From positions 197,264,134-197,328,133 of the forward strand of contig CM068373.1 in assembly GCA_034769895.1 (NCBI GenBank): DNA of 64,000 bases, written 5' to 3'. The translations under genes were made by a program, and so were the position numbers. A model generated the notes under the pieces. The model saw only the letters and a program-made list of their open reading frames with translations. It was not told the origin of the DNA and searched no databases. Origin of the DNA: Magicicada septendecula (taxonomy: Eukaryota; Arthropoda; Insecta; Hemiptera; Cicadidae). Below, piece after piece: positions 41,795 to 53,429 of this stretch; position 1 is the stretch's first letter; every line of letters starts with the position of its first letter.

Positions 41795-44643
41795 GGAGGG
41801 GGAGAAAGCTGTTGTGTTGCGGGCCAAGAGGCTAGTCTCTGTCTCGGGCAGTGAGCGTGAATGGGTATATCTTCCATACTTAGTGCAATTAATTATTCAC
41901 TCTACCAATCATTTACGTTTAATTAATTTACGTTCGTTACTGTTCGTTTTGTTTTTACTTGTGTGTTAGTGTTAGATATTTTTGTGTACAATGGGTGATA
42001 CTGAGAGAAGATTAACGTCATTATTTAGTGAATTAAACGCGAAACCGTTTTCAAGTTGGAGTTATGGAACAAAGTGTGCCTACAAAGATAGTAGATTGAC
42101 ACCACATTTAGATATTAAAATAGCGGATAGCAGACAAAATAGAAAGTTTCAATTCTCTTGGTACAAGAAATATCCTTGGCTAACAGGGTGCTCTGAGAAA
42201 AATAAATTATACTGTTATACCTGTATTCTGAGTGAGGGCGAGAAAGAATGGTCATCAGCTTCTTATGGTGTCTGTGTAACAAAAAATTTTGACAGAAAGC
42301 CCGAAAAACATCAATGTTCAAGAAGGCATCTTCAGAATGAAGAGACATTTTTATTGTTAGGTCGTGGAAGAATTGAACATTCCATTTCTGAAGGTGCTAA
42401 GCTTCAAGCCATGAAACTGTGAAGCAAAATAGATTTGTAATTGAGAGACTTATCGATGTTGTGTGCTTCTTAGGTAAACAAGAGCTTGCTTTTAGAGGGC
42501 ATTTTGAAGATGAAAGTTCCAACAGCAAAGGTAATTATCTTGAATTATTGGAACTTCTCTCCAGACAAGAACAGTTTTTACGTGATCATTTACAGTGCAC
42601 TTCCAGTTTTAAAGGTACATCAAGTACAATTTAAAATGAGTTGATTGAATCAGTAACTGACGTAATTAATGAACGCATTAAAGAAGAATTCCATTCTTGC
42701 GAGTTTGTTAGTGTGCAAGCAAACGAAACCCTTGACGTTTCTTGTAAAACTCAAATGAGCATCATTCTTAGACTCTGTATGCAAGATTGGCCTAAACAAA
42801 GGTTTATTGGTTTCTATGATGTTTCAAAAGACAAAACAGCTGTAGGGTTATCAGAAGTTATTATCCATGAACTTAATGCTCGGGAAATTACTGAAAAAAT
42901 TGTTAGTCAAACCTATGATGGGGCCTCTGTAATGGCAGGAGATCGAGGAGGCGTCCAGCAGTTTGTGAAACAGGTCTGTCCACGATCTACATTTTTACAT
43001 TGTTACGCTCATAAATTGAATCTCGTGTTACTATATTGTTCAAAATCAATCAAACAAGTTAGACTTTTCGTTTATAATCCTGCAGCTTTCCATACATTTT
43101 TCAGTAAATCCTCAAAAAGAACACAGCTGTTAGAAAATAAACGATTTAGATTACCACAAACATGTACCACCCGCTGGAATTTCAATTCCCGAGCAGTGCA
43201 TACAATTTATGCAAAATACAATAAGCTGATAGATGTTTTCCACACAATTACAGATAACATTGAAGAATGGGATGCAGAGTCATTCAACTGTGCTTCTGGC
43301 CTGCTTAATATCTTGAACAGAACTCAATTCACTTACCTGCTTTGCCATAACAAACAAATTTTTGTATCTATAGACCACCTTTTTGCACTCCTTCAAAAAA
43401 AAGTAACATCAGACATAAATATGTGTAATACTGAAATCCAGAAGACCATCGGAGTAATAAAGAATATGACTGTGAAATCATCTGTTGAAAACTCTAAAAT
43501 GATTTGCAACGATTTAAGTATAAGTGAACAAGAATTCGGGTCCTTCAAACTTTTAACCTACGAAATTTTGGACACACTGACTGTACAAATGGAAACGCGT
43601 TTTGGAGATATTGAAAAGATCAGATTTGTCGAATTGCTGGATCAAAATTGCTTTGGGGGATATAAACTAGATGTTTGTGTAATGAAATTAAACAACCTTC
43701 TGTCCACGTATCCATTTTTCAACAAAGAACGATTTGAAAATGAATTAAAGAATATTTATGTAGATGAAGAAAAACATTTACCCCCTGTAGACCTTCTGAA
43801 ATTCATAACTAGCAATGATCTTCAAACCATCTATAAAGAAGTGGCACGACTTATCAAGTTGGTCTTGACATTTCCCGTTACTACAGCTTCCTCTGAAAGA
43901 AGTATGAGCATATTAAAAAGGATAAAAAATTGCCTCCAAAATTCAATGACAAATGAACGATTAAGTTCTCTCAGTACAATCGCCATTGAAAAAAGTTTAG
44001 TTAAAGAACTTTCTATGGGTCAGAGTTTCAAGGAACGTGTAATTGATATTTTCACAACAAAGAAGAATCGACGTGTGGACCTATTGTATAAAAAAATATA
44101 AGGTAAGGAAGCATATTTATATTTTATCAGCCTACCCAGTACTTGCACATTAGCTTCGCCACTGGAAATCTTTAATACCACGTGTGTCAAATTACCTTTG
44201 TGAAAGTGGATTTGCTGAACTCGTTTATGTTAAAAGCAAATATAGGAACAGGATGTATATTAAGTGATTTAAGGTTAAAAATAACATCAATAGAACCTGA
44301 CATTAACTCTTGGGTACAAAATAAGCTGTAGCAAGTTTCATAGTAATTATTTACTTTTTAGTAGATCTGTAATGAAAGTAATCAACCGTCATTTGAAAAA
44401 AAAAATACTTAATTATAGCATAGAACCAACATGAAATTAGTTCTAAAAATCAGTCCTCGTTTAGTAAATTCTGTGTATTAGATTTAATTATTATAAATAA
44501 CTGGCAATAATAAGATTTGCTATTTGTGTTTTCTTGAGTTTTTTATTGAAAAAAAACCCAATAAATTTTAAGCTCTGGTGGTACTTGAAATAAACGCGGA
44601 AGACCAAAGTGGTATGTGGGTCCATAAATGTTGGGAACCACTG
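41581..44643 (+). mobile_element. hAT transposon with TIRs and 8-bp TSD
   Basis: The left end CAGGGTTCCCAACTGGTGG and the right end TGTTGGGAACCACTG form short inverted repeats of the CAGTGGTTCCCAAC type, with mismatches near the tip. The flanks ATTTATAC (41573-41580) and GTTTATAC (44644-44651) make an 8-bp target duplication with one mismatch, as expected for hAT. The element is about 3.06 kb and encloses one transposase gene. A (TG)n tract at 41758-41791 lies in the 5' leader. Confidence 0.9.
41991..44101 (+). pseudogene. hAT transposase, nearly complete
   Basis: ATG 41991 (MGDTERRLTSLF) opens the gene. Residues up to about 140 carry a TTF-type zinc-finger region (FSWYKKYPWLTGCSEKN ... LYCYTCIL). 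A frameshift at about 42420 moves to frame 2, and an in-frame TAA at 42632-42634 interrupts before NELIESVTDVINERI. From 42641 the frame is open for 486 residues. It shows the RNase H-like DDE fold with VQANETLDVS where many family members have ADET-x-D, QTYDGASVMAGDRGGVQ, an insert domain, and the C-terminal dimerisation block PVTTASSERSMSILKRIKN. The family cuts and pastes DNA in the nucleus. This copy is dead through two lesions only, plus an Asp-to-Asn change at a usually acidic position. It resembles the hAT group found in ZMYM1-like and 52-kDa-repressor-like genes. Confidence 0.88.
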
Positions 44644-44651
44644 GTTTATAC

Positions 44652-45024
44652 TGAATATATGAAGGGTCCAGGAGAAGAAGGGGTAAGTAAATTTTTACAA
44701 ATTCACAGGTGATTTTTAAAATTGCAAGACTCAAATCTATGATTAAATATCAATTTAATTTGTATATTAAGATTACTCATCTTTATTACATTCTGTTAAC
44801 ATTTCATATTATTATTTCAACTATTTACTACAAAATCAATAAATAGTAAAAGTACTGTAATACAGTTTTACTGGTTAAGAAGGAGGTAAGTCAAACGAAT
44901 AGATGTTAAGAAAATAAAATGAGAAAGTCAACTAATAATTTGTATAATTTTTTTTTACAAAATGCATTATAGAATAGAGTTTAAAGTAGATACTGTGGAG
45001 CCCCACGCCAAGTCAACATGTATG
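44652..45024. other. Unassigned spacer
   Basis: AT-rich DNA between the hAT target duplication and LTR element C. Nothing was recognised. Confidence 0.4.
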
Positions 45025-45535
45025 GGAGGGGAATAATTTTGTTCAGCCTACCACACATAAGGGTAAATTGCATAAGAGTTTATTCATTATTATGAGCATT
45101 ATTAATGTAAACAAATATTGTATTGTTAAAAATTTTACTTTACTATTTTGTCGAATGTAAAAAGGCAAAAATTTAATAAACAAGTTTATTAAATTTTTTT
45201 TATTAAGCAGGGAAATAATGCAACAGTACAAATGTATAGGGTACTGTCCATTGCACGAGTAATTAAGATAATTAATTTAATTTAATTAATAATTCATATT
45301 GTTAGTAATAATAATTCAGCTTTCAATCTGAACTGTAAATGGAACGACCAAATTTCATGCTGGGAGAGGTTAATCATGCCACGCAGCTGTGTCTGTGTGT
45401 ACACATGTATTTTAGATGTGTGTGTGAGACCAATTGATTCCTGTAAAGCGTCACCCCTAAATGAACACTATTAGTTACATGAATTATTTAATTTGTAAAG
45501 AGTGTACAAAAAATAGTGCGAAAATAATAAAAAGT
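45025..45535 (+). mobile_element. LTR retrotransposon C, 3' end fragment
   Basis: GGGGAATAATTTTGTTCAGC ... AAGGGTAAATTG mirrors the AAGGGTGAATTG segment before the 3' LTRs of A and B. A polypurine tract AAGCAGGGAAATAA (45205-45218) then leads into an LTR starting TGCAACAGTACAAATG at 45219. About 300 bp of LTR are recognisable by layout before similarity fades. No coding region of C is present in the window. Confidence 0.65.
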
Positions 45536-45539
45536 ATGA

Positions 45540-45980
45540 TTATAGTGAAAATAAATATAAATAAAACTTAATATTAATTAAGATAGGGAAAAACAGTTTA
45601 TACACAGGGAACACATAAAAATAACCGACAAGATAAATATCGGGTAATGTGCAAAAGACTTCACATGTTGTGAAGACAAGCGAAATAAGTGTGAAAATAA
45701 TCATGGTTTGAAAGGGACACCAACGACAGACTGAAACCTGCAGAATATTGTCGAAACATGATTTTTGCGCCACTTGGTGCAAATCAGGATGTTTTTCAAA
45801 TAATTCCATCACTATTTTTCCCTTATCAAAGATCGCAGAAGTTGTGTCACATCCGGAGATCGCGTATAAAAATAATGTGTTTTTTACAATGAATAAAATT
45901 GTTGGTGCTTGCAAAAGAATATACCTACTCTTGTTTCAATATTTCCTTTACCAGGTTTGATAAAAAAAAATGTTCTGATG
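45540..45980 (-). pseudogene. Fragment of a transposon-associated protein (GCDTTSA family)
   Basis: Reading the minus strand from about 45975 gives IKPGKGNIET, then after a frameshift FLYAISGCDTTSAIFDKGK and ELFEKHPDLHQVAQ. This block (an ISGCDTTSA motif followed by a Gly-Lys step and a helical ELLEKHPDL segment) is one I associate with poorly characterised, repeat-borne proteins in invertebrate genomes. I do not know its function. The remaining 60 residues are low-complexity and may be out of frame. It directly follows the LTR relic of element C. Confidence 0.45.
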
Positions 45981-47371
45981 CGGAAGAGAACGCCCTATTA
46001 AAATAATCACAAGATCAACGGTGGTGTTAAGTTGTGATTCTTCAATAGCTGTTTCGATTATTAATACATATAAATAAAAAAATATATTCCACTCTTCATT
46101 TACTCACGGACAACATACTGGAATGTTTAAACACAGTATATAATACTACACATAATATTCAATGTATAGAATGGAGTATACAACTGTTATCGCTCCAAGC
46201 CTATGTGTGGTAGGGATTCGTGAATCCTTTTCATGTTGGGAGAATGTATCGTTTTTTCAGGATGCTTATGCATTCGTTTATATGAAACATTTGCAAAAAA
46301 TGTGTCATTTTAGTTGTGTGGTAATTTTACGTACCAAAGTTATATAATATGTGAGTAAATTTAATAATCAACATAAATATGTAATTCATTTTATTACTTA
46401 CATTCATATTTTGTGTATTTTTCAATAGTTGTCTATTCTTCATGCTTTTCAATGATGAAACGTCATAGGAAAACGGGGAAGGTGGAGCATGTAGTCACGT
46501 GATACGCATTGGCTCGGAGCGAATCGCCTCTAAATTGTATTTTTGATGTTCTTTATATAGAAATTATTCATAATTTTACTTACCAAAGTTGTAATATATG
46601 AAGTAAATTTAACAATGAACATAAATATGTAATTCATTTTATCATTTACATTTATGTTTGATACATTTTTCAATTATTGTCTATTCTTCATGCTTTTCAA
46701 TGACAAAACGTCTTAGAAAAACAAGGAAGGTAGAGAATGTAGTCATGTGATATACATCACCTCAGAGCGAATAGAATATAGAGTGGAGTATATGCTTTGC
46801 TCCAAAATTAAGATGTGCGTTATTTGATAAACCGTTGGTATTATGTAAAAATTGTGTAGAACCTTGTTTAAAGAGAATAGTGAGGTCTACAATTTTGATA
46901 TCCATCTCTATTGTCGTCTGACCAATATGAAGTGAGATATTTGCAAACAAACATTTATTGTGACCTCACGACGCAATAACTCAAGACGCATACACGATTG
47001 GCATTGTGACTTTCCACACGTTATTCAGGACGTCGAAATAAAGCTGTATAGAAAATCGAGATCAGTAGGATTTTTTTGAGCAATTTGGTCCTCAGAACGA
47101 CTTATATCACTAGGCTATAAGTAAATGGTAGCTTTTTACTACCTCAAAAGCTACTTTAAAAGAGACAATAATCCTAGTTGTTCAAAGTACTGCTTATAGA
47201 GAATGATGGCGTATCATGATCAGATAAATTAAAAACTAACTGAAAGAGTATGTTATTATCTAAGAAACTTCCATCAAGCCTAACACAAGAATTTTACCGT
47301 CCATATTGCTTCAGAAAGTAGGTGAGAATTTTCTCTTATCTCCAAAGACAATACCATCAAAAGTTAAATAT
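45981..47371. other. Unassigned DNA around the tandem duplication
   Basis: Apart from the two-copy repeat, no gene or element was recognised up to LTR element B. Confidence 0.35.
46320..46770. repeat. Tandem duplication, period about 249 bp
   Basis: The segment starting GTAATTTTACGTACCAAAGT near 46321 is repeated from about 46570 (ATAATTTTACTTACCAAAGT). Both contain TTGTCTATTCTTCATGCTTT and TCAATGA, then a TGTAGTCAYGTGATA block. The copies have diverged by substitutions. Function unknown. Confidence 0.75.
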
Positions 47372-49298
47372 TGCAACAGTACAATCATATGCTGTACTGT
47401 GCATTTACTAGATAAAATAATATTTAAATTAAATTTATAAATATTTAATAAATAAGCAGGTATGAAATTGAAAGCTTGGTTTGTGTTAGAAATACGGAAT
47501 TTAGGCAGGCAGGCGCTGACCTGAACGCACAAAACTGTCGCTGGGAGTGTGTACAGTAGTAAGTGATGTGTGTGAGTGAGGCCAGCTCCAGCATGAAAGT
47601 TTACAATCTTACCCTGAATACTTGTCAAATTACAGTTTTTATTTAATTATAAGAAAACCATAGACGGTAGGAAAAATTCAAAGAATCCAAAATGTGTATA
47701 AAGTTAATACGCACGTGTAGTGAGAAAACGGCGTGAAAAGGACGCGCAATGCGAATTCAGTGCAATTTTAAGTGCATAGTAATTACACGGATTATTCTAT
47801 TACGATGGAAATTACGTTGGACATGTGTAATTAAATCATCCATCGTTAGAGCACCCTGTGGTTCACATCAGACTTTGCCATTGGCAGAAATGTGCGAAAA
47901 TATGAAATTGGACGGGAGTGGGAGAATTGACGCCACCGAGCAATTTAAAACCGGCAGAATTCTGTCTCAACAGGTGCTGTACGATGCTCGATTATAAATA
48001 AGGCACGAGAGAAGCCAATCAGTCTTCTTCTCAATCAGTCTTCAGTCGGGGCGGGACGTTCTGTCCATTGGCGACGCGAGTTTATAATTTTTGTTAATCG
48101 AACAGTAGACGCAGATGGATGCTATGTTCGTCATAAGTGCAAAATAGTAACTCAATCTGTTACCGAATATGAATGTATGTTAGGTCTGTCGGTCAAGACA
48201 AGTTACTATCTTATATCATGCAGAAGAACGGTATGCTGAACAGTAGAGGCGTCTGCTAGAACGACAGCAGCTGGTGCAGAGCAACCTCTCACACTATCCT
48301 ACATCTACCAGATGGGTCCATGATAGACGAGTAACTGGAGGACGAGTGGAACCTGGAGACGTGCGGGAAACTCTGATCAGAAGAGGACATACGGATCAAC
48401 GGAGAACATGTGTATAAGCTACAAAATCAAGGTGACAGATAATCCATTTATAAATTTTAAATGAGAGACCAAAGACATTTAAAACGCATTTTTGAAATTT
48501 AAACATGAAAAAGAGAATCACTGTAAATTATATGTAAATATTTGCGTGACAAATGTAGATAATTTTTTTCAGTATAGTAAGAGTTTTATGTAAAATATAG
48601 ATGAAGAGGTTCAGAGAATTTGATTTAAATTTACTAAAATATTTTTCTTAATTTTTAACGATTAGTCAATTTCAATTTTATTTTAAGTTTGTAAAGCAAT
48701 CAGTGATTACCAAGTATGCAATACATAAATTAACGTAGTTGGAAGTTATAAAAAAAACCAATTAAAAAAATGAAACTGCAGTAAAGCACACTGTCAGACT
48801 GAGCAGTCGAGTTTTAATATTGACAAATAAGTATTTAGAATATAACTTTGTTACTGTAGAATATAAAATTTATTTAATGTCAAATGTACTGCAACATTTG
48901 AACGTTTCAAGTGAACAATAAAGAATATTTATGGCGAAGTAGTTGAGATTTTTAAACACTCTTGTGTTTTATAAATAAAATTATGAAAACTCGTTACAAT
49001 TAAATAAATGACTACTTTTATTACATTTACACCCAATCTCCATTAATTGGTACACTTTACCAGCAATGTTATATAAAATTTGTCGCTCCAAAATCGTGGG
49101 GCTACCCAAATCAAATTACACTCAATTTGTAATGTTATATAAATTTCGTCGGCCGTTACGTGGAGTACGACACGCCTACATTTAATAAATAAATTATGCT
49201 CTATTGATAAAAGTGTGCATAGGTTTTTATGTATAATAATTGATGTTTATGTATAAATATTTTTGTATGTTGTTTATGCTGTTGTGTTTAATGACACA
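47372..49298 (+). repeat. 5' LTR of element B
   Basis: Starts TG and may end CACA two bases before TGGCGCCCAC (49301), the candidate primer site. An earlier end is possible, because AT-rich GTTATATAAA-TTT-GTCG modules followed by CGTGGGG or CGTGGAG occur twice near 49070 and 49135, and each looks like an LTR end plus primer site. The first ~415 bp match the truncated 3' LTR well. Confidence 0.7.
47993..48024 (+). promoter_or_regulatory. TATA box and TCAGTC initiator in LTR B
   Basis: TATAAATA at 47993-48000 is followed by TCAGTC at 48019-48024. With A of the initiator as +1, the TATA box begins at -28. This is the canonical arthropod RNA polymerase II arrangement. Two more TCAGTC copies follow (about 48033 and 48041). 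Confidence 0.65.
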
Positions 49299-49300
49299 AC

Positions 49301-49311
49301 TGGCGCCCACC
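49301..49311 (+). promoter_or_regulatory. Candidate primer-binding site of element B
   Basis: TGGCGCCCACC starts with TGG, complementary to a tRNA CCA end. The same TGGCGCCCAC stands at 9623 in element A at the same distance (two bases) from a CACA. The tRNA partner was not determined. Confidence 0.5.
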
Positions 49312-49431
49312 AATACCATTGATTTTCTATGATAACAGGTGTAATTGTAACAAGGGTAGTAATAATAACCATTAATAAAAATAAATCAATAAAAGTAGCG
49401 AACGGTTGTCCAATAATAATAATTTTTAAAA

Positions 49432-51076
49432 ATGAATTTAATAATAAATAAGGCAGCACCAGGAAGCTTTGATATGGAAGCCCTTCAAACTATGGTGCGT
49501 GCCTGGGTAGATGAATTAAGCACAAAACAAGCAGAAAATCTAAATGCTAAACTTGAGAAACAAACAGAAAGTTTACAAAATAAATTAGAAGAACAAACTG
49601 AAAATTTTAATACTAAATTAGAACAACAGCTGAAAATTTTAAACAAGACACCATAAAAATCACGGAGAGGTAGAAGAGTTAAAAATTGGTAATCTACAGT
49701 TGAAACAAGACAACACAGAATTAAAGCAAGGTATAGCTGACAGTAATGCACAATTAACAGAAAAGATTGTTGATACCAACTCACGTATTGACGCTCTCGA
49801 CAATAATTTTAAACAAGCGTTACATGAGCAAACAGTAAGGATTGAAAATAAACAAAAAGAATTGCGTCTCGAGTGGAGAAGAGATATAAAAGAATTACAT
49901 AGACAAATAAATGATAAGTTAACTACTATAACGCGATAACAGGATGATAAAATTCAAACAGTTAATAATATGTCACAAGCGAATACCAGTAAAATTAGAG
50001 AAATAGAAGCGCGTACAGTAGTTATTGAACACAAAATTGAAGAGACTGCGAATGACCGTTCGGGAGAAGTATCCCATATGAAGGAAGAGATCCAAGGTGA
50101 AATGAAACAGCTACGAAGTGAACTGAGAAGACGACAGAGTCAAATGATATTTCCTACACCAATAGAAGTGAGGAGCAGAATAACTTTCGCAGGTGGTAAA
50201 TGAGAGAACAGTATGGAATTCCTAGCTAATGTGGAGAAGGAAATGGAGAAGATCGGCAGTACGATAAATGACGACGAGAAGATAGACTTCGTCACGCGAC
50301 ATCTTAAAGACTCAGCCAGTCAATGGTGCTCTATTATTAGAGATAACATCAGCACATATCAGCAATTTCGTGATGCATTTGAGAACAGATATTGGAATAT
50401 ACATACTGAACGGCAAGTACGTGATCAGCTCGAGTATGGAAAGTTTAACGCACATGGACGCCAGAGTATAGAACAATACACAATTGCGCAAATAGAACGC
50501 GTAAAGCACCTTAAACCTAAATTTTCAGAGTACGAAATTGTTTCAAAGTTATCTTACCATTTCCAGAGAGATATTCAGTTAGCAGTTTACACGCAGGGAA
50601 TTAAAACCATAGAAGAATTTTTAATACTTGTGACACAGTCGGAGAACATCAGTAAAGGTAAGAACACACAACACTGTGAACCAACGCACAGTAATTATCA
50701 CCATAACTATAACCGTAGTGATAAACCACCAATACGAAACACTACGCAAAATCGTGATAATTATAATATTAATTATACGCCACCAGTACACACCACACCG
50801 ACGCGCACAGCTGTGGATACAGGTCAAGCGAACACAGCGAAGCAACGAGGGGAATGCGATCAGTTGGTGAAAACGGAGCTACGAGACGGCAGAGGGTGTA
50901 AGGGAGGTTTTGTTTTGCCTTCTACCCATAAACGTTTTCCGAAACCATATGACAAGGTGGTTGCAGCAATACGTAAAGACGGCGAGGGTGCTACAAAGAG
51001 AGATAGAGAAAAAACGAATGAGAGAGAGAAAGCGGCATTCTCCAGCCAGCCTTCAACGTCGAACGCGTCACAATGA
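49432..51076 (+). pseudogene. gag of element B
   Basis: ATG 49432 opens a Gln/Glu/Lys-rich coiled-coil N-terminus with repeated KQTESLQNKLEEQTENFNTK units. A frameshift near 49640 moves to frame 2, which carries on through TAA 49937 and TGA 50201 to 51076. The frame from 50213 (MEFLANVEKEMEKIGSTIND) is a capsid-like domain with DFVTRHLKDSASQWCSIIRD and FENRYWNIHTERQVRDQLEY, typical of Ty3/Gypsy Gag. A His/Asn/Tyr-rich then basic tail follows; no CCHC knuckle is seen. Gag would package the RNA into cytoplasmic particles. Two stops and one frameshift make it non-functional. Confidence 0.8.
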
Positions 51077-51149
51077 CTGAATAAGCGGAAACGACATTAT
51101 ACAATAAATAACATATACCCTTATGATATTAGAAATGACTTATTAAGCA

Positions 51150-51766
51150 CCGAACAGGATATAAAGCGAGACGAACAACAAACACAATGTCCTATTGTAA
51201 ACGTACGAATCAACGGTTGTAGCATACGAATGTTAGTCGATACGGGGATTCAGCTGTCAGTTCTTAACGCTGGTTGGTTACAGCACAATAAGAAACATTT
51301 TAAGAATACTGCAATTTTACCCGTAAATAATATGAATATCACGACTGCTACCAATAAAAAGGAAAGGGTTAAGCAACAAGCATATGTAACTCTAACATAA
51401 AAATTTAGAATTAACATACCCCATGATAATTATGCATAAATTAATTTATGATGAAATTCTAGGTATTGATATATTAAATTCAATAAATGCTAAGATTGAT
51501 GTTAATGGTAATAAGATTGTGTGTAAGTATAAAGATGTTCAATATGAGTTTAATATGAATAGCTGTTTTAATTATGCATAAATTAATTTATGATGAAATT
51601 CTAGGTATTGATATATTAAATACAATAAATGCTAAAATTGATGTTAATGGTAATAAGATTGTGTGTAAGTATAAAGATATTCAATATGAGTTTAATATGA
51701 ATAGCAATGAAGAAGATTGTAAGGTAAGTGAAATAACTATTGTTTTGTCCAAACCACTAATACATT
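51150..51766 (+). pseudogene. Aspartic protease region of element B, with internal duplication
   Basis: The active-site block reads IRMLVDTGIQLSVLN, with the DTG triad at 51239-51247, consistent with a retropepsin that cleaves Gag-Pol. Downstream, a 142-bp segment encoding MHKLIYDEILGIDILN, DVNGNKIVCKYKD and QYEFNMNS is present twice in tandem (51431 and 51573). The repeat unit is not a multiple of three, so it breaks the frame. The protease is therefore inactive in this copy. Confidence 0.75.
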
Positions 51767-53400
51767 ATGGTCCACAGGACAATACATATGACAACACAGG
51801 AAGAAGAGAAACTGCACGAATTAATAGATGAGTACAGTGAAGTACCGACGCAGACGACAGTATACGAGCACTCTATAGTTGTGTCAGACCCTACGAAATT
51901 CGTCAGGAGGACGTATCCTATCCCAATGCCGTATGAGAAAGAGGTTGAATTGTAAATTCGTCACATGATAAAAATTGGTGTCATAGAGCGATCAAACAGC
52001 AACTTCCTGAATCCTCTGGTGGTTGCGAAGAAGAAAAGTGGTGAGATCCGTCTATGCCTTGACATGAGGGAGCTGAACAGCATTGTGTTAAAAGTGTATG
52101 ACTGTGCGTCTACTGCGGACGAGTTGTTTTCCAAGTGCGAAGGAGCGCGGTATCTGACGAAGCTGGATCTACGCTCAAGTTTCTGGCAGATTCCAATTCG
52201 TGAAGAGGACATAAAGTATACAGCCTTCCTTTAAAAGAGTAAATGCTACCAACACAGAGTAGTACCCTTCGGATTAAGCACGAGTTTGGCTGCAATAGTA
52301 AAATGTCTGGAAAGAGCACTAGGACCTGAGGTGGAACCTTACACCATAGTATTTGTAGACGATATTCTAGTAGTGTCTAAAACACTAGACGAACATGTAG
52401 AACATCTAAGCACGATATTCCACAAGTTTAGGTAAGCGAACATATCCCTTAACCTAGACAAATGTGAATTTATACTACACTCACTTGTTGCACACACCAC
52501 TATTCACTGTGACCCCGATTAGCGCTTTCGAACGAACCCGTTCATCATCAGATCGTAACTGCCACACTGATGACTGGGTGGCAGTTACGATCTGATGATG
52601 AACGGGTTCGTTCGAAAGCGCTAATCGGGGTCACAGTGAATAGTGGTGTGTGCAACAAGTGAGTGTAGCATAAATTTATTTAACCACTAATAAAATTTGT
52701 AGTTTAAATGTGAATTAATCAAATGCTCTATTCAATTCCTAGGTCACATTATTCCTTCCTCTGGTATTCAACCCGATCCTACAAAAATATCCAGCATAAC
52801 TAATTTTCCTATACCAAGAAATCTCAAAGGGTTAAGATCATTCTTAGGACTAACGGGGTACTACAGAAGATTCTCACTATTGTATGCGGAGAAAACGCAA
52901 CCATTACTGGAGCTAACGAAGAAAGGACAGAAGTGGAAGTGGGAGAAGAATCACCAAGATGCCTTCAACCAAGTGAAAACGTTAATCATCGAAAATATTA
53001 TGTTACATCATCCTCAACGTGAAGGAAAATTCGTAATCTACTCTGATGTCAGTGACTACGCCGTAGGGAGTGTACTATATCAACAGGATATTACGGGAGA
53101 GCACCGAGTCATCGCCTACGCCAGTAGAGTCTTCAAAGGAGCAGAGAAACATTACTCCACATCAGAAAAAGAAATCCTCGCAATAGTATACGCCCTTAAG
53201 TAATTCAGATATTATATTTATGGTACTCACTTCGAGATACACACAGACCATCAAGCATTATCCTTTCTATTGAAATGCAAAGTAACGATTCCCGATTATT
53301 AATGCATCGGCGAATACTCGTTCACCATTAAGTATTGCAAAGGTAAAGACAATATTGTAGCAGATATATTAAGCCGATACATCATAGAGGAATGTGAAGA
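51767..53400 (+). pseudogene. RT and RNase H of element B
   Basis: Mostly in frame 2 with stops at 51953, 52232 and 52435. RT blocks include IKIGVIERSNSNFLNPLVVA, RLCLDMRELNSIVLK, YLTKLDLRSSFWQIPI, VVPFGLSTSLA, the catalytic FVDDIL (52352-52369) and LNLDKCEFI. The frame is then interrupted by the foldback element and resumes at about 52706 with KCSIQFLGHIIPSSGIQPDP and RSFLGLTGYYRRFS. RNase H follows with FVIYSDVSDYAVGSVLYQQ, SEKEILAIVYALK and EIHTDHQALSFLL, ending at IADILSRY-like VADILSRYI. These are the DNA-synthesis and RNA-degrading enzymes of a Ty3/Gypsy element. The YXDD-type box FVDD is intact but the protein is not. Confidence 0.88.
52471..52705. mobile_element. Foldback element with perfect 91-bp arms
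   Basis: Arm 1 (52475-52565) and arm 2 (52578-52668) are exact reverse complements, separated by 12 bases (ACTGATGACTGG). The outer end starts CTACACTCACTTGTTGCACA and the inner part holds GATGATGAACGGGTTCGTTC next to GAAAGCGCTAATCGGGG. A 37-bp AT-rich segment follows arm 2. AAATGTGAATT flanks the whole at 52460-52470 and 52706-52716, an apparent 11-bp (or shorter, 9-10 bp) target duplication, which fits the RT reading frame on both sides. It encodes nothing. Long TIRs and a ~9-11-bp duplication hint at a Mutator-like foldback, but the one-sided tail is atypical. Confidence 0.85.
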
Positions 53401-53429
53401 AGTCTATGAGAACAAGGATAAGGAAATAC

